A DNA stretch of 64,000 bases, from the NCBI RefSeq assembly GCF_026151205.1, contig NC_087081.1, forward strand, positions 6,815,246 to 6,879,245, written 5' to 3'. The stretch comes from Bolinopsis microptera. Lineage: Eukaryota > Ctenophora > Tentaculata > Lobata > Bolinopsidae. Position 1 is the stretch's first letter, and every line of letters begins with the position of its first letter. The notes under the pieces are model-generated. The model saw only the letters and a program-made list of their open reading frames with translations, had not been told where the DNA came from and did no database searches. Below are positions 1-11,005 of the stretch, one piece after another. The position numbers and the translations under genes were made by a program.

Positions 1-1586
1 GTGAACATTCATTTTATACGTTGATGGTACTTGACCGACAGTTATCATGGTAACTGTATTGTTACAAAAGTTCCTGTAACCATCCTATCACCTTGGTTTA
101 CATGTTGTGACATGGTTACTATGCCCTTACTGTGGTTACCATTGCATGATCACCAACCTGATAAAAGCACTGGTAAGTACTGCACTGGGTCTGAGGATTA
201 AAGGAGTATCCAATGGGAAGCCAACCTTAGGGAAATAACTTATATTTACACAAATATCTAGACAGCTGACTGGAGGTCCGATCACAACAGGTTGTAAAAT
301 ATTGACAGTAGCTAGAAGGCCCCTATATCTCAGTCCATGGTTGTCAAAATGCCAATTTACACTTTACACGCACTCCAGGATACACTGTCTAGCAAATTAG
401 ATTCTAACCCAGCACCCCTTATTGGCCGCTGGTTTATCATGCTGCCCGGTGATTGGCTGCTAGTTTGTGTATCTCTCTTGTAATTGGTCGGTTGTTGTCA
501 CGTGACTGGCGAGTCCGGGAGGCGGTGTGAAAACTATGTGCTAATTGGCATGAGGTGGAAAAGGTTTACTTGGAATTCCAATTAGTCACACTCACACACC
601 GTGTTTACTGTCTACTGTCACTGTGACACCGCGTGTGTGACCCACTTGTTTACTATTTACTCCAAACCAACGGATCAATTATATATACAATCTTTCAATA
701 CATCACACAATTTTCTTTTATTTGCTAGAAACAGAGTGAATACTGAGGAATGTTAGACGGAAAAGAGTTGACTGAATGACAGTTACCATGACAACTTGAC
801 AGTGCAGCGTTGGGTATTTGGGTAAATGTGGAACAAAATGTTGAGTGTTTCGTACCGTTACCATAGTTACATCAAACAATGCAATGTTATTGTTTACATA
901 GATAATTGTGTAACCACTATTGACATAACATTAACATCTGTAAACTAAACATGCAAGACGAGGGTGACGCTCAGTAAGTGAGAAGATATTCCTTTATTCA
1001 GGTAGGTAATAGATGTAGATGACAATTTAGATGACAAACAAGGTAGAAAACACGTTTTATATCAATCTAATAATCCTAGCTTTCTTCAAGAACATTTTAA
1101 TAATACAGGGCTTTAGCATTTTTACCGTAGAAAGTAAGCGTCAAGGTAATAAAACTTATCAACACTATGACCTATTTGCGTGTAGCTCAACGATCGATAT
1201 TTTATCACACAATAATTTGATACAACTGTAACATGTTGAGTTATGTGGGACCCACATGAAGTTAACCCACATTGTGGGTAACTTCAGTTTTGCTTTCGTC
1301 TAGTTTTAGCACGGATAATACTCAGTTTTAACAGTTTTATTCAATCTGTTTGAACTTTATTTTGAACCTTTAAAATATTACAGTTCTTTCAACTGAGTTT
1401 TTAAGTCTTCTCGGAGCCTTCCAGGTGACAATTTATCCTTGTCTTAGCTGGTGCTTTGAATGAACTTAGATACACTATAACTATCAGTTTAGATAGGCCG
1501 ATTTCCCTCGACAACTATTGCTGGCCTTCCACTTGACACCGAATATGCTGATGAGTGATGATGTCGACCTAAACTCGAGAAATTAG
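1..1586. other. non-coding stretch, no gene seen
   Basis: AT-rich sequence with no convincing exon. It holds a few short repeats of the GGTTACC/GTTAC type near its start and isolated CACGTG and TATA-like strings. If the Na+/K+-ATPase gene further right is intact, this is part of its large downstream intron or lies between its later exons. Confidence 0.5.
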
Positions 1587-1781
1587 ATGTTGTTCACCGC
1601 AGACATCTTCGCTTCATTTTGAATATGAAGTACTCAGGAGTCATCTCCATTAAAAACTTGTATAAACGATGGAATGCTGAAACATTGTCAGAAAAGATGG
1701 ACCGTAGTCGGTGGAGAAAGTTAGGCCATGTTTGCGGGGTCCTATTGATGGACCAGCGTTTTCCTCCCTCATTTTTGCCAT
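1587..1781 (+). pseudogene. LINE reverse transcriptase C-terminal remnant
   Basis: About 60 uninterrupted codons match the layout of the ORF2 C-terminal tail of non-LTR retrotransposons of the type often annotated as craniofacial-development-protein-2-like. The pattern is a His-Arg-Arg-His-Leu-Arg stretch, then an Ile/Leu-Tyr-Lys-Arg segment, a Leu-Ser-Glu-Lys step and the hallmark RWRKLGHV. No endonuclease or catalytic RT domain lies upstream, so this is a 5'-truncated dead copy. The 3' flank (about 1805-1850) resembles the segment near 27370-27400, which marks another 3' end of the same or a related family. Confidence 0.7.
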
Positions 1782-3961
1782 CAATTCACTGAGGCAGAAG
1801 AGGAAGACACCAAAGTAATCTATTTTCGCTGATTGTGCATGATTATGTAAACTTAATCTATTTATTGATGATATTTTTGATCTAAACTATCTCCGTAATT
1901 TAGCTTTAATGACAAGAGATATTGGCAGACTCTACAGTGAAGTTTTGACATTTAGTTATTTGTTTTGGGAACATTAGACTTGGGCGTTGTTTTAAACTAT
2001 CTCTTGTACGAACTTGAATTTAATAAATAAAAAATTACATATTTCCAATACGGTGTTAAAACATACTTTAGATTTGTATGAATTCTTGTTCGTGTTTTAT
2101 GAATTCGAGTTCTACGAAAGTTTTACGATTTCTTTCTATTTAGGAATAGCGATGATTACATTAACTCTGCTGTTTATGTAACTTACTGTAACATCCCACT
2201 GCACTGATATTTTGGTCTCAAAAGACAAATATTTCTTGGCCATTAAGTCTGGGACATGAATTGAACGGTATAACAATACATATTTGGCTATTATACATTT
2301 ATCGACTTATAATTATAGCAACCCACTAAACGCTCAATAACGTCACACACACACGCACACACATACACACATATGTCGTACAGGAAACCAAACGATGTGC
2401 ATCCACACTTACAGCTCCATTATAAGTAGCGACTCAGCGTGTACATTTTTCAGCCCTCCATTTTGAATCATAAAGCAAGACCGCATAAAAGAATACCCAT
2501 GACCTACGTCACACGTGCAGTGAAGGACTTGAATCCTATTGAAGCGTGTCATGTGTACATATCCAGGACCTCATTGTGGAAGATCCCGGGTAATACCCAG
2601 TCATTATACCTGCATCCCCCCGGACAGCTCCACATATCCAGAAATACAATTAATTATTACTGCTCCGCCCCGCGTCACATCTATTATCTATGAACTGATA
2701 TTCAGTCTGATATGTACATAATAACTCGCCCAACCACACACTGGCTACAATCAGACCAAACCGGTCTTAGTTAAGGGTGTATACTGTATAACATATCACA
2801 CCGGCCTGGAGAGGCCGATATAATCCAACGGAATGTATGATTAAAATTTATGGAATTATTGGAATTAATTCCTCAGTAATTGTGTATTTTCTGAAGATTA
2901 ACAGATGGATTATGGCCTGGATTAGTTGAAAGAAAAGAATGCCACATGATAAGTTCCTTGACTATTTAAAATGAGATATCGGCACTACCTTGTAAAGCTA
3001 GCTTCTTCACAAGTAGAGAACGAGAATGAGGAAGATGTACTACCTTACATGTGCAGGATCTCAACACGTGAAGTGTTAGAAACGTAAGCCAGGTTTAGTT
3101 AGCAATACATGAGAGGCTTGCGTAGTGCTCACTTAACGATACCGATCTGTCGACAGTATACTCTATTAGCAATGGTAGTTTATTGAAATCTAATTGTAGT
3201 TTCCTGGAATTCTACATTCAATCCTACTTACGAAAATTTACCTAATACGTTATGTTCTATATCAGAATAATTATGCCGAATATTATGTGTGCACACCCAG
3301 GTTGCCTGCAGCCGACAGAGCAGAAAATAGCGCAAGTGCCATAGACTTCACGAAACCTTGCTAGTACTTTTCACTAAGAAAATAGTCTGATGTCTCCCAC
3401 TGCAGTAGGGTTGTGTTTAATGGTACGGTACTTCACGTTTAGTTATGGCTAGTAATACTACTTCTCTTTTGGTTCTAGCTTTTTACAGACTAATTACATC
3501 TGTGCGTGACCCAATACTGTGCCCACTTCAGGTTAACAATGCAGATGTGGAATCTTTTAAAATTAATTATTCTAGTTAAATCTGAATATCCTTTGTTCGG
3601 CGAAGTAAGATTATGTGAATATTACATTTATGTGAATATTACATTTAACCTGGCACTAATCCCTACTTTCTGGGGACAATCAGCCACAAAGTCAAGCAGT
3701 ATAATTGCTATATTAATAGATCTCCTACTTCTACACCCAGAATGTACCGCTTCTGGCTCGGGATAGCACTAGAAATTGGTTACACGTTGCCACTGACCAT
3801 CTGTTTACCGTCTAGATTGCAAACCTAACATCTACTGGTTGACGTAGGACAGGGCCACTTCACTAGTGTGTCTTGGTCTAATTAGCTATGAAGTGTTTCA
3901 CGTGTGTACGCTTGTGTCGGCGAGTGATGACAGAGTAAGAATATGCGAGGTTAAAACTTAC
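1782..3961. other. non-coding stretch with CA-rich microsatellite
   Basis: LINE 3' flank followed by unremarkable AT-rich sequence. A (CA)n-type microsatellite lies at about 2345-2373. Short open frames here have no splice signals or composition that support coding. On the minus strand this is intron 2 of the Na+/K+-ATPase gene if that gene is intact, and I could not find its third exon. Confidence 0.5.
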
Positions 3962-4991
3962 GGTTTCCACGTTTGTTTCGAGACGTGTGCACACTTCTTC
4001 CCATGATATCCTGTGCCAGTCCATGTCCATCTCCTTCTTGAGATCATCTAAATCCTCGGTCTTCTTCTCCTTCTTGTTCAACTTTTTAAACTGAAGATTT
4101 AAGGAATGTTAAGAAAGATTTTTTTAAACGGAACTGAGATAAAGACATTTTATAGTGAATGAAACTGAAGAGTTGTGAAGGAAATGGTGAATGTGAAGAT
4201 GAACCGACTTCCGGTGAATTTGAATCCTCGTTGGTATCGTGAAATTCTTCTGTGATGTACTGGGGGAATAATTGAATATGAGTAATCTGAGTGGCTCATG
4301 CGACTTAATTAAATTTACAAGGTAAGTGGCGATGGGCGATAAAGTAGAAAAGGTTAATTGAGTTAAAACCGAATAATCCGGTCCTTTTTGAAAAGTTTCT
4401 GAGGGAATAATAAAATAAATGAGGTTATCTGTAATGGATGGCTGGAGAGAAGAGTGTTAGTAAACAATGTTAGAGGGCACACTATTCTAATAACGGAGTT
4501 TAACGGTTCTAGTTCTTAAGGCGAATTATTTGGACGAAATACGAAGTGGTTAATACAGTGATGCATCTAATCTAAGGCCAATTATTGGAATTTAATTTCT
4601 GTCCGCCACGACGTTATTGTTCTGAGCAAATAATTTCGGGTCCGCGTAATTTGAGACAAACTCTCGCTCCATTTGAAGTTTAACTGGATATGAGCTCTAA
4701 GTTTATGTCTTGCAAGCGCTCAGTTGATTCCACGATTCATTTTATTTTGTACGACGATAAATACAAAATTTAGGACGAAACCAATCGCTGGATTGTGATT
4801 TTAAGTGAGGTTTTCTTAGTCAATGAACTTTGAGAACGTCTCTAAGAAGTGCATTTGGTGGAATGAACGTGAAGGATGTGGCCAAAGGCAAAGTAATACT
4901 GTAAATATAATATGTGGTTATCGGAATATAGCTTAGCTGAAAGATAATTTAACATAAATTCCCGCCACAAACTTACCCCATCTTTCCCCAT
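3962..4991 (-). CDS. Na+/K+-ATPase alpha subunit, first two coding exons (5' part of gene)
   Basis: Catalytic subunit of the plasma-membrane sodium pump, a P2C-type ATPase (the related H+/K+ pump cannot be excluded). Exon 1 (4977-4991) encodes only MGKDG and ends at a GTAAGT donor. Exon 2 (3962-4090, 129 bp, phase 0 at both ends) follows the acceptor CTTCAG and ends at another GTAAGT. It encodes a Lys-rich stretch, DLDDLKKEMDMDWHRISWEE, then a Cys-Thr-Arg-Leu segment. This is the family's N-terminus: a very short first exon, a basic run, and the D-LKKE-x-x-x-D-x-H-(K/R)-(I/L)-S motif before the cation-ATPase N-terminal domain. Later exons, with the transmembrane helices and the DKTGT phosphorylation site, are not visible and presumably lie beyond the left edge. 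No damage is seen. A 5'-end pseudogene is possible but less likely, because both splice sites are clean. Confidence 0.8.
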
Positions 4992-5625
4992 GTTGGCGAA
5001 ACGTTATCAGGAACCGAGAGTTCCTTTTACACGGACCAACTGATAAACCAACACCAAATCCAAGAAAAACTTCGTTGTTCCAGTTAAGGGTATTTCTTTG
5101 TGTATAAAATGTACCCTACTCTTGGATAGACAAAGACGGGGAAGACGAAAAACTAGTACCAAGGTTGCTGTAGGGCGAGGAGGAGAGTACCAAATTAAAT
5201 GGCTTTACTCCGCAAACGATTTTAAAACATGATAAAACCTGTTTTATGCGCGGCGTAAATAATTCATTTTACACCGTGCGCGCTATGAATCCAGGCTAAT
5301 ACTCCATTTTTAACATCCAATAAATCTGACAGTTAAATGATTATGAACCTCAATACCCTAACACAATTTCTTAATGCCTAAAGCTTTACCAGTTACCATA
5401 CTAGAACATATGCCAAAGCAAAACCCCAACACGTATTATAGCTATATTGTATATATACGGCAGTGTTAAACAAGGAACTGAAACCGAGGGGTTCCGTTTC
5501 AGGCCCTTCACACTTTGTTTAGTTGTCTAGTTGAAGTTCTAATGTACCGTCACAATAGTGACTTTAAATATATATATATTAAGCTAATTGTTACAATATT
5601 AAAGTTTTAATTTTTAGTACATAAG

Positions 5626-5720
5626 TTACTGGGCGGCGCTGAGGCTAGCTTGCCATTCATCCGCAGCTTAGCTTAGCTGATAATAAAACCTATTAGCCTG
5701 GCTGGGGTCCCCAAATAAAT
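5626..5720. repeat. diverged copy of short TTACTGGG...CCCCAGGTAA element
   Basis: Starts TTACTGGGCGGCGCT and ends near GGTCCCCAAATAA. It shares both ends and length with the better copies at 5967, 42403 and 44300 but has an altered middle. It is probably an old copy of the same small inverted-end repeat. Confidence 0.4.
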
Positions 5721-5966
5721 GTATAGGTTATAATTTTCATTCTCGATGCGGTCACAAATTTGAAATTATTAATTATGCAATTTTTGTTCAATGTTTTAAT
5801 ATTATAGTTTTTATTAGTTTTAGATCATAAATACATACATATCAAAATAATGTCATTGTAAATTAGCATGCCTGGAATTGAATGCTTAATTTTCATACTA
5901 TACACAATAATTAGCTGTCCAATTGTTTGTCCATAATTTAATAAACGATTATATTATTTTACTGCA

Positions 5967-6043
5967 TACTGGGCCGCGCTCAGCCTGTCATTCCGCCGAA
6001 TTTTTATGTTTATGAACATGATAGTCTGAGGTCCCCACGTAAA
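5967..6043. repeat. short dispersed element (about 77 bp) with inverted ends
   Basis: Begins TACTGGGCCGCGCTCAGCC, contains CATTCCGCCGAAT and a small AACATGATAG segment, and ends GAGGTCCCCACGTAAA. Near-identical copies occur at 42403 and 44300. The ends are inverted relative to each other (TACTGGG against CCCAGGTA in the other copies), which suggests a tiny non-autonomous DNA element. Confidence 0.6.
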
Positions 6044-7838
6044 TATAATTTTACTTGCCCAGAAATATCACGAGACCTGAAATTTTATGGGTTTTCAGCC
6101 GGACAAATATAATTTGACATAAACCCAAACCTCAATTTTAACCCCAAACTTAGCTTTACTTGCCTCACGTTATAGGCCCGCCGCGCCGCGCACTCGATCG
6201 TATGAGTGCGCGGCATGGCAGGCCATATCTGATATCGTGGCGATGAGGAACACGACGTGAGACAACCTGAACCTAACCTGTAACCTTTAACCTATAACCT
6301 GATTTCAGCCTCAGCCTCAACCCTCACCCAAAACAATTGAATTCGCGTTTACTAGCCTGCACATCCATGCACCATGGGCAATTTAGATTTAGAACTACAA
6401 GTACAAAGTACAAAAAGTCAAAAATTAAAAATAGCAAATTTTAGGCTTGTACCTGATATTTTGCCATTTTTGGCAGACTTAGAACACTCGGATTTCTTCT
6501 CATCGCCATGATAAACTGAATAAGACCAAAGCTATGATTAGGGGGTGCACCATAAAAATAAACTTGCTCGGATTTAAAAATTTTTTGTACCATTGTTTTC
6601 TAGAGACTGTGAGAATTTTCACAATACCAAATTTGTCATACCTTTTTGGAAAGATCAGTGAGTTTCGCCTAGGTGCCATATTTGATGGTGCGCGGCTTTT
6701 GGAGCAAAATTAGCTGTAAACAGTAAAAGTCGCGAAATTTTACCAAATTCGTTGATTTTTGTCGTATTAATTGTGAATTGGATATATCTTCAGTTCCTTA
6801 AATGAGATCATTCTGAAAATTGGCGACGACCTTCCAATAGGGCTTTCACAACTGTCCGAAAAATTTGGTGGATATCGGAGTTGATATAGTGATCAAAATG
6901 GGGCAAAATACGCTGCTTTTAGCTGTAACATAATGTCTGATGGTCGGATATGCTTTAAACTTTTCGGACACCTTCCTTGTAAGTCTATGAGTAAGCTTAC
7001 CAATTTTGTTGCAATCGGAGGTCGGGAAGGATACTTAATATCTATTTGTTTGAAGAAAATTGTGCTGGCCGAAATTAGCGCTAAAAAACCATCCTACAGT
7101 CGGCACGCGCGGCTCACTGTCAATGGCGCACTATATACCTACTATGATGATAATATTGTAATTCAAATTGTTATGGCTATGCCACAAGGAAAAAAATAAC
7201 ACGTGGCCAGGATGTTAATGTTTTTCTTACCGAGTACTTCATTGTAGGGCGGGGATCGAAAACTAAAGTAAAGGCTCAATGTCGAATTGAGGTCGGATTA
7301 ATATTAATATTATCAGAATTCAATAATTTGACTACAGTTATACTGGGAAGGCGCTGGTTGCCTGTTCATCTCAGATCTCAACACAAACAGAAATATGCAC
7401 AAACAACAAAACGAGAACAAAACGTCAGCCTGTAATTATATATGCAGCAGTTCTAGAAGAACATGCAAGTACGTGTAGTAGTGTGCAGGATACTAGCATA
7501 TAAATCTAAAATATCTGCTTGATATAACCGGTCAGATTTATGCTGATAATGGTTTACATATCATATTATTTGGTTAAACTGTTAGTTTTATTGGATTGTC
7601 AGTGCTGAAATCGGAAAATAAGCACGCTAGCGAGAGGTTTATTAAATTTGTACGCTGAATAAATTGTATCGTCATTGAATTCAGTTAGCCGTTATCTTAT
7701 CCGCAAACTGGCAAGCTGAATTTTAAATTATTCCCACAAGCAAGGCTTACGATCCCGACAATATAATGGCTAAGGTTACAAATTCAAAGAAATGACCTAT
7801 GAGATAAAAATTTATTAATTTGTTTAAGATTCGCTCAC
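6044..7838. other. non-coding, repeat-like stretch with GC-rich hairpin
   Basis: No supported gene. A perfect GC-rich hairpin lies at 6185-6214 (11-bp arms GCCGCGCACTC / GAGTGCGCGGC, 8-nt loop). At 6245-6300 there is a run of loose AACCT/TAACC motifs. The part from about 6430 to 7200 has the look of a non-coding transposable-element interior. Open frames here have no codon bias or splice context. Confidence 0.4.
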
Positions 7839-8778
7839 CTACCAATTTTCCTGTCCTAAGATATAGGTCTCCGAATGCAATCTTCTCCTTAGGAAACGAG
7901 TTGATTCTCCCGGACTGCCTTATCCAAAATGAAGCCACCTCTTTGTACATGTGCATCAAACCAAACCGGCCTTCAGCAAATGTTTGAGCTAGAGTATCAG
8001 CGATGGGGGTGGCACAGTTCTCACGTTTCCTGAATACTCCCGAGTACCAACGGGAAATGAGGCCGGGGGACGAGGTCCTCTCCATTTGGTCTGGAGAGTA
8101 GAGGGGTGTGATACGAAAAAGGGATCTGGTTTTTATCTTTCGTTTATTATTTTCATTGAGGTTTGGTTGAGGTCGATTCAATGGCAATTAAAATGGTAGA
8201 ACTAGTTACATATAAAGTTAAATCTCTATTCTTTTTCTTTTCTTGTTACGAACCGTGTTTCCCTGGCTGAATCTTTGGGGCTTCCTTTTCAATCTTATTG
8301 TTAACAGATGAGTTGTTATCTGGAGTTGAAACCTCATCGTCATCAATAAACCGGGCTCTGAAGGTTCTCGGGAGAACGTCCACTATGGGCCACGTTCCGA
8401 ACAACTCTGAAGGAACTCAGTTATTGGTTAATTTTGTTGAAGCTCTGACATAGTTGTACTGTATTCAGAGTTCGTGGAAGGAGCCGTGGTTTTGACTTGC
8501 CGCATAAACGTCGTGTCCGTCAGGATGCGGTATTGTAATTTCATGTTTCAGGTTCTAGGTGAAAAAATAAAGTTCTGTTGTAAAATAAAAGTCACTCTCA
8601 CACCTCCAGACTGATTCACAATCACATCCTCGTGATTTGGAAAAGGGGGCGCTGATGGAGAAAGGGCAAGGCTACGTTCGGAGCCGGACGAACCACCCCC
8701 AAATTCAGGGTTGATGGCCGAAATATAACTAGGAGGTTGATCGCTACTTCCCCGCCTGTTCGAATGAATCATTGACAT
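7839..8778 (-). CDS. unrecognised protein with N-terminal PPSY motif, first three exons
   Basis: Three exons join with matching phase 1. Exon 1 runs from ATG at 8778 to 8604 (donor GTGTGAG). Exon 2 is 8254-8406 (acceptor CCTTCAG, donor GTTCGT). Exon 3 is 7839-8090 (acceptor after a long pyrimidine run CCCCTCTACTCTCCAG, donor GTGAGC). The N-terminus MSMIHSNRRGSSDQPPSY carries PPxY, a WW-domain ligand, in a Gly/Ser/Pro-rich region. Exon 2 begins ELFGTWPIVDVLPRTFRARF and continues acidic and Asn-rich. Exon 3 holds ISRWYSGVFRKRENC and a Trp/Tyr-rich, globular-looking region. An in-frame TAA nine bases before the ATG supports this start. The GTGAGA donor two bases downstream in exon 1 would break the phase with exon 2. 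I do not recognise the family. The gene continues to the left and further exons were not found. Confidence 0.6.
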
Positions 8779-9004
8779 ATTTAGTTATGCGTCAGTATCA
8801 AGTATGTACTGTGAAAGCCAGCAAACTAAATATACGACGGGAAAATTAACGGTACAAATATCAGAGTTTCACGGTACAGAGAATTCTATAGTATGTAGTA
8901 AACACTAAAACAGCTGCTAATTACAAAAGATAGTGGTAAAAGCTGCACTTTATCTTGGAGCTTATATTCCTCTCTAATTTAACTGAAAACGATGAAACTT
9001 GTTA

Positions 9005-9113
9005 TCACGTGTAGTCACGTGTAGTCACGTGTAGTCACGTGTAGTCACGTGTAGTCACGTGTAGTCACGTGTAGTCACGTGTAGTCATTTGTAGTCACTT
9101 GTAGTCACACATG
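9005..9113. repeat. 10-bp tandem array with eight CACGTG E-boxes
   Basis: About eleven copies of TCACGTGTAG. The first eight junctions hold perfect CACGTG palindromes, and the last units decay to CATTTG, CACTTG and CACACA. The array lies about 230 bp upstream of the ATG of the minus-strand gene at 8778. CACGTG is the core site of bHLH factors such as Myc/Max, USF and Clock, so the array may bind such factors, but that is inference from the motif. Confidence 0.8.
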
Positions 9114-9200
9114 ATTTATATTTATCAGGTAACTTTCCTTTTTTAAATCTGTAACAGTTTTGCCAAGCTTACATGATAAGGCAAATAGTATTAAAGTATA

Positions 9201-9966
9201 CCTTATCGGACCTTATTTGGACGGACATTAATTGAACGCTGTAGGCCTTAAGGTTCATCTTAATGTCCGTTCAAATAAAGTCCGTTCATTTAAGGTCCGT
9301 CCAAGTTAAAGTCCTTTTTTTTTCAAAAATTCGAACTGTTTGTCCAGAATATGACAACTATGAGAACTTTATTGTGCCGTAAGTTAACGACGGAAAGGTT
9401 TTCCTTGGTCTGCCGGAGGCACAAAAAACTCTACTAATATATGAAGTTTTCAAGGGGCACTTTGCGGAAAAGTCAACGAAATTATGGCACTCAACAACAT
9501 TTACATAGTTCATGAGCTAGTCCCCGCCAACATTACAAACTTGTTCCAGCCTCTACATATATTACGGTAAATCGTGTTGCCAAGGACATTGTCTATTAGA
9601 CGAGACTAAAGAGTTTCTCCAATATAAAATTTATTTATAGATTGCAACAGCCCTTAAGCGTTTGGTACATCGACTTTAATTCTATTTTAAGTCTATGAGT
9701 ATTGCTGAAAGCACAGTGTAAGGCCTACACGGACCGCCTCTAACTAGCCAATCCCTGTTTACATGCCGTGTAGACTATATAATTATCTGCACCCGGGAAT
9801 TGAAAACTGCAAAATCTTGCAGCTTCGGGAAATTAAATTACCACAATGATATCAGAGTTCAGACTACGCAATATGTTAGTCAACGAAAATAAATCCCATG
9901 GAAAAAGCGCTCTTGATGAATCGCTAATGACAATTTTAATGTCCGTCCAAATAAGGTCCGATAAGG
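9201..9966. mobile_element. non-autonomous DNA transposon with 30-bp terminal inverted repeats
   Basis: The ends are perfect inverted repeats of about 30 bp starting CCTTATCGGACCTTATTTGG, flanked by TA on both sides, which suggests a TA target duplication as in Tc1/mariner or PIF/Harbinger elements. Just inside the left end are several GTCCGT-containing subterminal repeats (AATGTCCGTTCAAATAAAG and variants). No transposase frame is present. It sits immediately downstream of the gene at 10009-10801, and that gene's last open frame reads into it. Confidence 0.75.
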
Positions 9967-10008
9967 TAAAATACAATAATATGTGGTTTTGAATATTATT
10001 TGTCCGAC

Positions 10009-10801
10009 CTTGTTTAGGTGCTGCTTGTCTAGGAGGTGACGGTGTTTTTGCCATTTCTCGAGTCTCAACCAGAACCTTCCCTTTCTCAATTATAGGACTG
10101 AATTCCACTTTTGGACGAGATTTGGTTTTCTTTGACCACTTCAGACTGAACTCTAGTTTGTGTTTAGGTTTTGGTGGAGTTACTGACTGTTTGGTAGTTT
10201 GGATGACAACCTCAGGGCTCTCCAACAACATCACATCTGAGCCTGTGTAATTGTCGTCATAGTAACGAGAGCAGGAGTCCATGGTGAAGGTTGAGTTGGT
10301 GTATGTGGAGTTTGAATAAGTGGGGGATAAGCTGAAAATAGCGATTGAGAAGAGATTTTGAGTATTTGGGAAATGGAAGAAATTTTAAAAAACACGGTAA
10401 GTCGAGATACGCAGTAAACCGGGACAATACGGACAAACCTGTCAATGTCTAAGATATCTGGAGTTTCTGGCACTCCGACATTCTCAACTAGCTCCAACAG
10501 CGACACTGTCGAATAGTAAATAGTTACTGTAGTTACTAGTTACTATAGCGACACTGTCGAATCAAACAAGAATCAGTCTCGATGAGTCTTAAAATTAAAG
10601 CTTGAATCAGAATAATTGATCATGAGGGTGAACTATTTCTAAAATCCTAGATTCTAAGTACTAGTAGTTCTTATATTTGGAAGGAAGGATTTTCAAAATG
10701 ATGCTAATAGTGGTGGACGCTGCACCTGAAGAGTGACTAGGGAGGGCAATGTCGTAATCATCGGCCATGATCAGTTCCCCATCTTCACTGTTCACCTCGT
10801 G
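10009..10801 (-). CDS. unrecognised Ser/Pro/Lys-rich protein, three internal or 3' exons
   Basis: Exons 10726-10801, 10439-10505 and 10009-10331 join in matching phases (0/1, 1/2, 2/1). The first encodes HEVNSEDGELIMADDYDIAL and more. The second is acidic (SLLELVENVGVPETPDILD). The third is Ser/Thr/Tyr-rich, then basic (KHKLEFSLKWSKKTKSRPK), ending in TPSPPRQAAPKQ. It looks like a disordered cytoplasmic or nuclear protein, and I do not recognise the family. The final donor GTCGGA is weak. If unused, the frame runs on through the transposon's terminal repeat to a TAA at 9833, with an AATAAA on the minus strand near 9630, giving a transposon-derived C-terminus. Phase (1) does not fit the exon at 8755-8604, so this is treated as a separate gene. 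Upstream exons were not identified. The first exon's acceptor is triplicated (see 10773-11005). Confidence 0.6.
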
Positions 10802-11005
10802 CTGGCAAATCACAGGGAAAATTACAGGAAAAGATTTGAGATTAACTAGAACAATGCAATGAGTTCCCCATCTTCACTGTTCACCTCGTGCTGGCAAATC
10901 ACAGGTAAAATTACAGGAAAAGATTTGAGATTAAGTTCCCCATCTTCACTGTTCACCTCGTGCTGGCAAATCACAGGTAAAATTACAGGAAAAGATTTGA
11001 GATTA
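10773..11005 (-). repeat. triplicated 3' splice site plus exon start
   Basis: Three near-identical copies (starting at 10773, 10862 and 10934) of a unit of about 72-89 bp contain, on the minus strand, the intron end TGATTTGCCAG and the first 29 bases of the exon starting CACGAGGTGAAC. Only the copy nearest the exon body (acceptor at 10802) continues into the full exon. The other two acceptors (10891, 10963) lead into a partial exon and then the next intron copy. Extra inclusion would add 89 or 161 bases and shift the frame. Confidence 0.85.

Noticed and set aside
5967-6043. C/D-box snoRNA (ATGATAG and CTGA in the short element)
   Set aside because: The two boxes are only a few bases apart with no guide space and no terminal stem.
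6245-6300. Telomere-like AACCT/TAACC run
   Set aside because: Irregular and short, and it does not match one repeat unit.
6933-7199. 88-codon frame in the 6.4-7.2 kb stretch
   Set aside because: Surroundings look like non-coding transposon interior; no domain or splice context.
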